NCBI GenBank assembly: GCA_963787195.1
Contig: CAWBCI010000019.1
Coordinates: forward strand, 62,001 to 126,000
Length of the DNA stretch: 64,000 nt
From: CAWBCI01 sp963787195
GTDB taxonomy: Bacteria > Bacteroidota > Bacteroidia > Bacteroidales > JAGOPY01
Reading direction: 5' to 3'
Made by a program: the position numbers and the translations under genes. This document shows positions 51,995 to 59,122 of the stretch, piece by piece (positions within the stretch are counted from its first letter, which is position 1; each line of letters opens with the position of its first letter). Below the pieces are notes generated by a model that was not told the origin of the DNA, did not search any database, and saw nothing but the letters and a program-made list of their open reading frames with translations.

Positions 51995-53242
51995 TCAGTC
52001 TAAGCTATGTACAACCAGTCCGCTTCGGAGTTTAGGCTCAAACCAGGTAGTTTTCGGGGGCATGATGTTATTGGTATCGGCTATGTCGATCAGTTGTTTC
52101 ATAGAAACCGGGTAAAGTGCAAAAGCTACGGCCATTTCTCCACTGTCAACACGTCTTTTCAATTCGCCCAAACCTCTTATTCCACCAACGAAGTCAATCC
52201 GTTTATCACGGCGGAGATCCCTGATTCCAAGTATTGGATCTAAAAGCTTATTCGATAATATGGTCACATCAAGCACTCCGATCGGGTCCAGGTCGTTATA
52301 GGTTCCGGCCTTTGCAGTCAGGCAATACCATTTTCCGTCAAGATACATGCTGAAACAATGAAGTTTAGCAGGCTTGAATATTTCAGAACCTTTATCTTCG
52401 AGTATGAAATCTTTTTCAAGACTTTTCAGGAAATCCTCCTTATTAAGTCCGTTAAGGTCTTTAACAACCCGATTGTAATCTATGATAGTAAGTTGCTTGT
52501 CTGGAAAATGGACAGCCAGAAAGAAGTTATATTCTTCTTTTCCGGTATGGCCGGGATTAGCATCCTTTTTTTCCTGACCCACTCCGGCTGCCGCGGCAGT
52601 GCGATGGTGTCCATCAGCTACGTAAACATAGGGGATAGCACTGAAAAGGCTGATCAGATTCCCGATCATCTCAGTATCGCGGATAACCCAGAAATGATGC
52701 CCAATTCCGTCGACGGAAGTAAAATCATATTCAGGATCATTAGCTTTAACAAAGGCCCCGATGATTTGGTCGATCTCATTTTTTGCCGGATAGGTAAAGA
52801 ATACAGGTTCCATATTGGCATTCGTAATCCTGACATGATTTCTGCGGTCTTCTTCCTTGTCGGGTCGGGTGAGCTCGTGTTTTTTAATGATCCCCTTTTC
52901 ATAATCCTCTACTGATGCGCATGCAACCAGTCCGTACTGGGTTTTGCCATTCATGGTCTGCGCATAGATATAAAGGTATTCTCCGGGATCACGGATCAGC
53001 CAGTTTTTGTCTTTGAACAGCTTAAAGTTTTCAAGCGCTTTATCATAGACCTCTTTGGAATGTAAATCGATAGAAGGATCCAGGTCTATTTCAGGTTTAA
53101 TGATGTGCAATAGTGAATAGGGGTTTCCTTTTGCCTCAATTCTTGCTTCATCTGAGTCGAGCACATCATAGGGTCTGGAGGCCAATTCTCTTACGATTTC
53201 GCGGGGAGGCCTGAGTCCCCGGAAAGCTTTAATAACAGCCAT
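51995..53242 (-). CDS. DUF1015 (COG4198) family protein in the serine-biosynthesis cluster
   Basis: 415 residues, full length: starts MAVIKAFRGLRPPREIVREL and RPYDVLDSDEARIEA, a family hallmark, and has IPYVYVADGHHRTAAAAGVG near residue 215. The DGHHR segment resembles the catalytic motif region of ParB/sulfiredoxin-fold proteins, a group that includes free-serine kinases such as SerK and SbnI. Homology of DUF1015 to these is my inference. It follows serC, serA and a four-helix-bundle gene on the same strand, a recurring association in Bacteroidota, which supports a role in phosphoserine or serine metabolism. Confidence 0.88.
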   Translation of the reverse strand: MAVIKAFRGLRPPREIVRELASRPYDVLDSDEARIEAKGNPYSLLHIIKPEIDLDPSIDLHSKEVYDKALENFKLFKDKNWLIRDPGEYLYIYAQTMNGKTQYGLVACASVEDYEKGIIKKHELTRPDKEEDRRNHVRITNANMEPVFFTYPAKNEIDQIIGAFVKANDPEYDFTSVDGIGHHFWVIRDTEMIGNLISLFSAIPYVYVADGHHRTAAAAGVGQEKKDANPGHTGKEEYNFFLAVHFPDKQLTIIDYNRVVKDLNGLNKEDFLKSLEKDFILEDKGSEIFKPAKLHCFSMYLDGKWYCLTAKAGTYNDLDPIGVLDVTILSNKLLDPILGIRDLRRDKRIDFVGGIRGLGELKRRVDSGEMAVAFALYPVSMKQLIDIADTNNIMPPKTTWFEPKLRSGLVVHSLD

Positions 53243-53264
53243 AAGTGTAGTAATTTAATTCTTG

Positions 53265-53726
53265 TTAGAAATTATCATGCAGATCTTCAGTATCTACCGG
53301 AATTTCTTCATCCTGATCTTCATTATCCCTGCCAACCATCGTGCTCCTTTGTAAAGAGGATATCAGGGCTCCGATCATTTTAGTAAGTTCCATCAAATAA
53401 TTTCTGGATTCCACTTCCTGATGCGGTGTCAGGTAGGAGAGTCCGGCGCTGATACTTGTACAAACCAAGGCTTCCCGCACTGAACTTTTAGCCATTTTAA
53501 GATAATAGATAAACTGGCTTTTGTTTCTGGCAGATCCTTCGGCTATATTAATAGCGATACTCCGTGCCGTTTCGTTGAATCTTAATGTAAGATTATCATT
53601 GGCATTGACCGGATAGTCAGTAGTTGCATTATGCACCCAATTGATATAATCCAGTGCTTTGTGATAAATACGCAGGTCTTCAAACCTAAAAAAGGTAGTG
53701 TTTCTCTCAGAAGATGCAGCTTCCAT
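53265..53726 (-). CDS. Four-helix-bundle protein (TIGR02436 / S23 type)
   Basis: 153 residues. FRFEDLRIYHKALDYINWVH starts helix 1, the family hallmark ARSIAINIAEGSARNKSQF lies near 72, helix 3 is KMAKSSVREALVCTSISAG, and helix 4 is LMELTKMIGALISSLQRS. An acidic tail of about 20 residues (DNEDQDEEIPVDTEDLHD) is added. Relatives are encoded in 23S rRNA intervening sequences or as free genes, and are related in fold to Avd of diversity-generating retroelements. No reverse transcriptase or template repeat is present. Its place inside the ser cluster is unexplained. Confidence 0.9.
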   Translation of the reverse strand: MEAASSERNTTFFRFEDLRIYHKALDYINWVHNATTDYPVNANDNLTLRFNETARSIAINIAEGSARNKSQFIYYLKMAKSSVREALVCTSISAGLSYLTPHQEVESRNYLMELTKMIGALISSLQRSTMVGRDNEDQDEEIPVDTEDLHDNF

Positions 53727-53801
53727 AGCTTTTGGTTTTTTGGTTTATTAATTGGTTAAATATAGTAAGGGATGGCTGGCTTTCCATCCCGCTTCAACAA
53801 T

Positions 53802-54722
53802 TTAATTTACTTTGTAAGTCACATCATTGTTTTCAAAGAAACGAACGATCTGTCCCGCAGCCGCAAGTCCAGCATTTATATTTGCCTCAGACGTCTGGGC
53901 CCCCATCTTTTTAGGTGTAACAAAAAATCTGCCCTCAAATTTTTCTTGCAATTTACCAAGGCAGTCAGGAGCAATATCCGAGATATATCTGAAATCAGCC
54001 CTCTCTGCAAAAAATTTCAACAGCGAATCTTCGTCTATCACTTCTTTTCTCGCTGTATTCACCAGTGTTGCACCTTTGGGCATCCTGGAAAGCAGTTCGC
54101 TGTTTATGGAATTACGGGTCTTATCATTGGCCGGAATATGAAGAGAGACGAAATGGGAATTGGCATAAAGTTCCTCAGCCGAATCTACTACTTCTACACC
54201 ATCATTTTCAATGACATCTTTAGCAACAAAAGGATCATAGGCTATAACTTTCATTCCAAAGCCTTTCGCAATCCGGGCTACATTTCTGCCAACATTACCA
54301 TAGGCATGTATTCCAAGGGTCTTATCCTTCAGTTCCGTTCCACTGCTGCCATTAAAATGATTGCGTACCTGGTACACCATCATGCCGAATGCCAGTTCAG
54401 CCACAGCATTGGAATTCTGTCCAGGTGTGTTCATCACTACGATACCATGAGAGGAGGCAGCTCCGAGATCCACATTATCATAACCGGCCCCGGCACGCAC
54501 TACAATTTTTAGATTTTTTGCTACATCTATCACATCTGCGCTGATCTTATCGCTCCGGATAATGATCGCATCCACCTCTGCAACGGCCTTGAGCAATTCA
54601 GATTTATCTGTATATTTCTCCAATAAGCTGAGTTCATAACCAGCCGATTCGACTATCTTTTTGATTCCCTGAACAGCTGCAGCTGCAAATGGTTTTTCAG
54701 TTGCCACTAAAACCTTTTTCAT
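53802..54722 (-). CDS. serA: D-3-phosphoglycerate dehydrogenase
   Basis: 306 residues, short form without ACT regulatory domain. It oxidises 3-phosphoglycerate to 3-phosphohydroxypyruvate with NAD. D-2-hydroxyacid dehydrogenase motifs are VVRAGAGYDNVDLGAASSHG near 72, the NAD loop GIHAYGNVGRNVARIA near 143, FVSLHIPANDKTRNSINSEL near 193, LVNTARKEVIDEDSLL near 225 and a late His/Glu region around GKLQEKFEGRFFVTPK. The absence of an ACT domain implies no classical serine feedback. It lies 67 bases downstream of serC. Confidence 0.96.
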   Translation of the reverse strand: MKKVLVATEKPFAAAAVQGIKKIVESAGYELSLLEKYTDKSELLKAVAEVDAIIIRSDKISADVIDVAKNLKIVVRAGAGYDNVDLGAASSHGIVVMNTPGQNSNAVAELAFGMMVYQVRNHFNGSSGTELKDKTLGIHAYGNVGRNVARIAKGFGMKVIAYDPFVAKDVIENDGVEVVDSAEELYANSHFVSLHIPANDKTRNSINSELLSRMPKGATLVNTARKEVIDEDSLLKFFAERADFRYISDIAPDCLGKLQEKFEGRFFVTPKKMGAQTSEANINAGLAAAGQIVRFFENNDVTYKVN

Positions 54723-54789
54723 CCTTATTCCTCCTAAATTAATATCCTCATCCTAAATAATAAAAGATAAATTTATGCTAATATACAAC

Positions 54790-55863
54790 TTATCCGTTTT
54801 GTTTTTCAAAATCCTGCATGGTTTTAACCAGAGCCTGCACACTCTCAAGCGGTAAAGCATTGTATAATGAAGCACGATATCCTCCAACCGAACGGTGTCC
54901 CTTGATACCAACCATTCCATTGGCTGAAGCAAATTCAAGAAAAGCCTGTTCCAGTGATTTGTATTCATCTTTCATGACAAATGTCACATTCATCCTGGAC
55001 CTGTCTTCATGGGAAGGAATCGGAGACATAAACATTTTGTTCCTTTCAATTTCCTTATAAAGCAGATCTGACTTTATGATATTCCTCTTTTCCATTTCAG
55101 CAATACCACCCATATCTTTGAGCCATTTAAGGGTCTGAAGCGCTGCATAAATAGGAACAACAGGAGGCGTATTGAACATCGAACCCTTATCAATATGAGT
55201 TTTGTAATTAAGCATACTGGGTATCTTCCGGCTTACTTTACCAACCAGGTCATTGCGGATAATTACAAAGGTCAGGCCGGCAGGGGCCAGGTTTTTTTGT
55301 GCGCCGCCGTAAATGATGCCATATTTTGAAACATCTACCGGACGGCTCAGAATATCAGACGACATGTCAGCAACCTGCAACACTCCATAATCTTTATCTT
55401 CCCTGGTTTCTGTACCGAAAATAGTATTGTTCGATGTAATATGGATGTAATCCACATCTTTAGCTACTGCAAAGCCCCTGGGAATATAATTGAATTTCTT
55501 GTCTTCAGACGAAGCAACCACGTCAACCTCTCCAAAAAGCTTAGCTTCCTTTATGGCTTTGGATGACCATTCTCCGGTATTTATATAAGCTGCTTTTTTC
55601 TCCAGCAAATTATAAGGGATCATGGCAAACTGAAGGCTGGCTCCTCCGCCCAGGAATAGTACGGAATAATTTTCCGGGATATTCAGCAATTCCTTAAATA
55701 ATGCAATAGCTTCATCTATGATAGCCTGAAAATCCTTGCTTCGGTGAGAGATCTCCATAAGTGACAATCCCGATCCATTCAGATCCAATATTGCCTTGGC
55801 AGTATTATCAACGGTGAACTTGGGCAGAATAGAGGGCCCGGCGTTAAAATTATGTTTTTTCAT
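54790..55863 (-). CDS. serC: Phosphoserine aminotransferase
   Basis: 357 residues, class V PLP aminotransferase. It converts 3-phosphohydroxypyruvate to O-phosphoserine. Starts MKKHNFNAGPSILPKFTVDN; LMEISHRSKDFQAIIDEA near 35; FLGGGASLQFAMIPYNLL near 71; PLP Lys in GIIYGGAQKNLAPAGLT near 190-206; YNALPLESVQALVKTM at the C-terminus. First gene of the serC-serA-four-helix-DUF1015 cluster. SerB is not in the window. Confidence 0.98.
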   Translation of the reverse strand: MKKHNFNAGPSILPKFTVDNTAKAILDLNGSGLSLMEISHRSKDFQAIIDEAIALFKELLNIPENYSVLFLGGGASLQFAMIPYNLLEKKAAYINTGEWSSKAIKEAKLFGEVDVVASSEDKKFNYIPRGFAVAKDVDYIHITSNNTIFGTETREDKDYGVLQVADMSSDILSRPVDVSKYGIIYGGAQKNLAPAGLTFVIIRNDLVGKVSRKIPSMLNYKTHIDKGSMFNTPPVVPIYAALQTLKWLKDMGGIAEMEKRNIIKSDLLYKEIERNKMFMSPIPSHEDRSRMNVTFVMKDEYKSLEQAFLEFASANGMVGIKGHRSVGGYRASLYNALPLESVQALVKTMQDFEKQNG

Positions 55864-55916
55864 GTGTCCTGAATTTAAAATGAAAGATCAATTAATGTTT
55901 ATTAATTAACAGTCAG

Positions 55917-55924
55917 CAAATATA
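55917..55924 (-). promoter_or_regulatory. -7 box of the serC operon promoter
   Basis: Minus strand reads TATATTTG, 53 bases before the serC ATG. Confidence 0.5.
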
Positions 55925-55973
55925 AAAAAAATTAAGCCTTTCCATGATTTTCGGGCTTTATTTAAATAATCTA

Positions 55974-55981
55974 TAAATTTG
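55974..55981 (+). promoter_or_regulatory. -7 box of the acyl-CoA reductase promoter
   Basis: TAAATTTG, 17 bases before the ATG at 55999; divergent from the serC promoter in the same gap. Confidence 0.5.
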
Positions 55982-55998
55982 CCGCAATTCCAATTATT

Positions 55999-57075
55999 AT
56001 GAGGTATATGGATAGATCAGACTGGATAGGCATACTTTCGAAAACAGGGGAGATTTTATCGGCTGTATCAGCCGGAAGCCTGCCGTCCCTGTCACTTGAC
56101 GACAAAGTAAGGAATGCCGCAGAAAAGCTTGAAAGTGCTATTACGGAATCATTTGATTCCAATTTGTGGTTTACTCCTGAAAATGTGCGGTACGCCATGA
56201 AAGCCTGGGGCCAGGCACTTCAGAAAGATAAGATAGAAAAATGGCTTTCGGAATACCCGGATGAAAAAAGCAGGGGGGATGGACGGAAAATAGGCGTGGT
56301 GATGGCCGGGAATATTCCCATGGTTGGCTTTCATGATATGATTTGTGTACTGGCTTCCGGCCATACATTGCTGGGAAAGCTTTCTTCAAAGGACGAAAAA
56401 TTGATGCAGGCCCTCGCTGAGCTTATTTCGGCAATTGATGCCAGGGCAGCAGAGCGGATGGTCTTTACTTCAAATTTCCTGAAGAATTTTGATGCCGTGA
56501 TAGCTACCGGGAGTAATAATTCATCCCGTTATTTTGAATATTATTTCGGGAAATATCCCCATATCATACGGAAAAACAGAAATGGGGTAGCAGTTCTTAC
56601 CGGAAATGAAAGACCCGGTTTTGCTGATAAACTTGCTGATGATATATTAATGTTTTTCGGATTGGGTTGCAGGAATATCTCAAGATTATGGATACCGGCT
56701 GATTATGATCTTTCAAAACTGGCAGAGGGATTTAAGAGGTATAAGTCTATTGCGGACCATTCCAAATACAGGAACAATTATGACTATCAGAAGTCTATTT
56801 TTATAATTAATGGCATTCCTTTTATTGATAATGGTTTTCTGTTGATGAAACAGGATAGCGCTGTCGGTTCTCCGGTATCAGTCCTTTATTATGATTATTA
56901 TTTAAACAGGGAGCAGCTTACATTACAGCTTGAGATGAACAGGGAGTCAATTCAATGTGTGATTTCGGAAGATGCCTCCATCCCTGGAGCTATAGCTGCT
57001 GGTTCGGCACAAGTGCCTGATCTATGGGATTATGCTGATGGAATCGATACCATGGAGTTTTTGACTAAGCTTTGA
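55999..57075 (+). CDS. LuxC-like acyl-CoA reductase
   Basis: 358 residues, aldehyde-dehydrogenase-superfamily protein of the LuxC/acyl-CoA reductase group. IGVVMAGNIPMVGFHDMICV near 95 and SSKDEKLMQALAEL form the N-terminal nucleotide region; IATGSNNSSRYFEYYFGKYP near 173; the probable thioester Cys is in MFFGLGCRNISRLWIPAD near 225. Predicted to reduce an acyl-CoA to an aldehyde; the substrate is unknown. Position divergent from serC is common in Bacteroidota, where a ferredoxin gene often lies between; none is seen here. Confidence 0.87.
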   Translation: MRYMDRSDWIGILSKTGEILSAVSAGSLPSLSLDDKVRNAAEKLESAITESFDSNLWFTPENVRYAMKAWGQALQKDKIEKWLSEYPDEKSRGDGRKIGVVMAGNIPMVGFHDMICVLASGHTLLGKLSSKDEKLMQALAELISAIDARAAERMVFTSNFLKNFDAVIATGSNNSSRYFEYYFGKYPHIIRKNRNGVAVLTGNERPGFADKLADDILMFFGLGCRNISRLWIPADYDLSKLAEGFKRYKSIADHSKYRNNYDYQKSIFIINGIPFIDNGFLLMKQDSAVGSPVSVLYYDYYLNREQLTLQLEMNRESIQCVISEDASIPGAIAAGSAQVPDLWDYADGIDTMEFLTKL

Positions 57076-57140
57076 TTATATCAGAAATGAAATCAGGAAT
57101 AAATTAAGGAGGGAAATTCTTTAAAATATTCCGGTAAAAA

Positions 57141-57171
57141 TTTGTTAATAAAAATTATATTCGTACTTTTG
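57141..57171 (+). promoter_or_regulatory. Consensus Bacteroidota promoter of rpmE2
   Basis: TTTG (57141-57144), 19-base spacer, TACTTTTG (57164-57171): an exact match to the TTTG-N19-TAnnTTTG housekeeping promoter, ending 29 bases before the ATG. It is the best promoter in the window. Confidence 0.75.
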
Positions 57172-57200
57172 CAGCCCTAAATTCAAAAAGGATAAGTAAA

Positions 57201-57488
57201 ATGAAAAAAGATATTCACCCGAAAAATTACCGCTTTGTTGTTTTCAAAGACATGTCGAACAACTATGCTTTTCTCACCAAATCAACTGTGAACACCAAAG
57301 AAACCATTGAGTGGGAAGACGGGAAAGAATACCCGCTGGTGAAGCTTGAAATTTCCAATACTTCACATCCGTATTTCACCGGTAAGATGAAACTGGTTGA
57401 TACCGCCGGAAGGGTTGACAAATTTAAGAGTCGTTATAAGAATCATATAGATAAAAATCTGGAAAAGAAAAGCCAGGAAAACGGTTAA
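57201..57488 (+). CDS. rpmE2: Large ribosomal subunit protein bL31, type B
   Basis: 95 residues. MKKDIHPKNYRFVVFKDMSN, then EDGKEYPLVKLEISNTSHPY and DTAGRVDKFKSRYKN are type B L31. It contains no cysteine, so it is the zinc-independent form, the usual sole L31 of Bacteroidota. It is flanked by a consensus promoter and a strong terminator, so it is transcribed alone. Confidence 0.98.
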   Translation: MKKDIHPKNYRFVVFKDMSNNYAFLTKSTVNTKETIEWEDGKEYPLVKLEISNTSHPYFTGKMKLVDTAGRVDKFKSRYKNHIDKNLEKKSQENG

Positions 57489-57512
57489 TATTATTTGTGA
57501 TAAATATTTATC

Positions 57513-57543
57513 AGCCCTTTGCAAAAGCAAAGGGCTTTTTTTT
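57513..57543 (+). terminator. Rho-independent terminator of rpmE2
   Basis: AGCCCTTTGC-AAAA-GCAAAGGGCT, a perfect 10-bp stem, followed by a run of T. Confidence 0.95.
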
Positions 57544-57726
57544 ATCTTAGCAGAGCTTAAGTATTACGACCTTATCATTAAATTTGTCATCAGATTGAAC
57601 AGGTTTTTGAAGGATTTTATTTAATATCCGGCAAGTATCTGATGATTGTGAACTGATTAGATTAATTTAAACCCAAAAATTTTGTAAGTCTTAAATTATT
57701 ATAGTCCCTTTCAACTCAAAGCATCT

Positions 57727-58912
57727 ATGAATATCATTCTATTCGATAATTTCAAACGGAATAACTTGCTCCCCCTAACATACACGCGCCCGGTAGCGGA
57801 GATCAGGGTCGGAATTTTGACTATCCGGGAAAAATGGGAGCATTTTCTGAAGCAGAAAACTTCTACCCTGACTGAGAATTATCTTCGTACAAAATATCCG
57901 ATCGTGGAAGAGGCTGATAATATCATGATCAATGGATCAGTTTGCCCGAATAAGGAACTCGTTGAGGAGATCCTCAGCCTGGTTCCAAGCGGAGTCTTGG
58001 TAAGGGGTGACACCATAATCGCCATGCATGTGGAGTCGGTAGAATTGGAGAAAGTTGATGATGAAAATGTTGAGGAAGTCAAAGTAAAAGAGACCGCTAA
58101 TGATTTTCTGAAAATCAATAATACCTGGGATATATTTCATTTGAATGGCAGGGCCATTGAAGATGATTATGCATTGATTACCAAAGGCCGCAAAAGCCAG
58201 CCATTGCCTGCGGGGAATGTTCTTAGCGGCGACCGGATCTTCATAGAAAAAGGCGCAAAGATCCACGGTGCTATGCTGAATGCCCAAAGCGGACCAATTT
58301 ATATCGGGAAAGATGCCGAAATCATGGAAGGCTCTGTTATTCGGGGACCATTTGCACTTTGTGATCATGCAACTGTGAAAATGGGCGCTAAAATATACGG
58401 GCCCACTACTATTGGACCTTACTGTAAAGTTGGAGGGGAAATCAATAACTCTGTTTTCTTCGGTTATTCAAATAAGGCCCATGATGGTTTTATGGGACAA
58501 TTCGGTAATTGCCGAATGGTGCAATATAGGAGCCGATACCAATACTTCCAACCTGAAAAATACCTATGACCAGGTTAAACTTTGGAATTATGCTGATAAT
58601 AGTTTTATAGATACAGGATTGAATTTTTGCGGACTAATCATGGGTGACCATTCCAAATGCGGGATCAACACCATGTTTAATACAGGCACCGTTATTGGCG
58701 TAAGTTCCAATGTTTATGGAAGCGGGTATCAAAGAAATTTTATTCCTGGATTCCTTTGGGGAGGAACAGCCGGATTTAAGCCCTATAATATTGAGAAGGC
58801 TATCGGTGTAGCCCGGCGCGTTTATGAGCGTCGCGATCTTGAATTTAATGAAATTGAGGAAAGTATCTTCAGGGCAGTTCACCATATTGAAGGCTCTTCA
58901 AACACCGAATAA
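57727..58912 (+). pseudogene. GlmU-like sugar nucleotidyltransferase (Bacteroidota type), frameshifted
   Basis: The first frame from 57727 carries the nucleotidyltransferase-like part (IILFDNFKRNNLLPLTYTRP, VAEIRVGILTIREKW) and the start of a left-handed beta-helix (AKIYGPTTIGPYCKVGGEIN, FFGYSNKAHDGFMG), then loses sense after 58497 and stops at 58569. The next frame resumes with NSVIAEWCNIGADTNTSNLK and runs to 58912. Dropping the C at 58498 gives GFMG-NSVIAEW and a continuous 394-residue protein, matching the length of the TIGR03991 GlmU-like family that probably makes nucleotide-activated sugars in this phylum. It is therefore a one-base insertion (or two-base loss), real or sequencing error; the gene looks otherwise under selection. 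Confidence 0.87.
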
Positions 58913-59122
58913 AGTCCCGGAATTATAACTGCCGGGATAAGATTCATTACATTTATGTCTTTGGCACACATATTGCCACTTTACAGGACCTGGCTTAAAA
59001 AATACCTGCAATTAAATGATTAATTGCCAACTTTTTTACAATGGATATTGTATAAAGATTTTATTTTAGTCAGGTGCAATAGAGATTGAAAATATTTTTT
59101 ACTGACAAATTGTCTGAATACT

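Noticed and set aside
53265..53726. Diversity-generating retroelement signalled by an Avd-like four-helix bundle
   Set aside because: No reverse transcriptase, template repeat or variable repeat is visible nearby; free-standing genes of this family are common.
53772..54512. Long plus-strand frame opposite serA
   Set aside because: It is antisense to a gene with full dehydrogenase motifs and its translation has no recognisable domain; a shadow frame.
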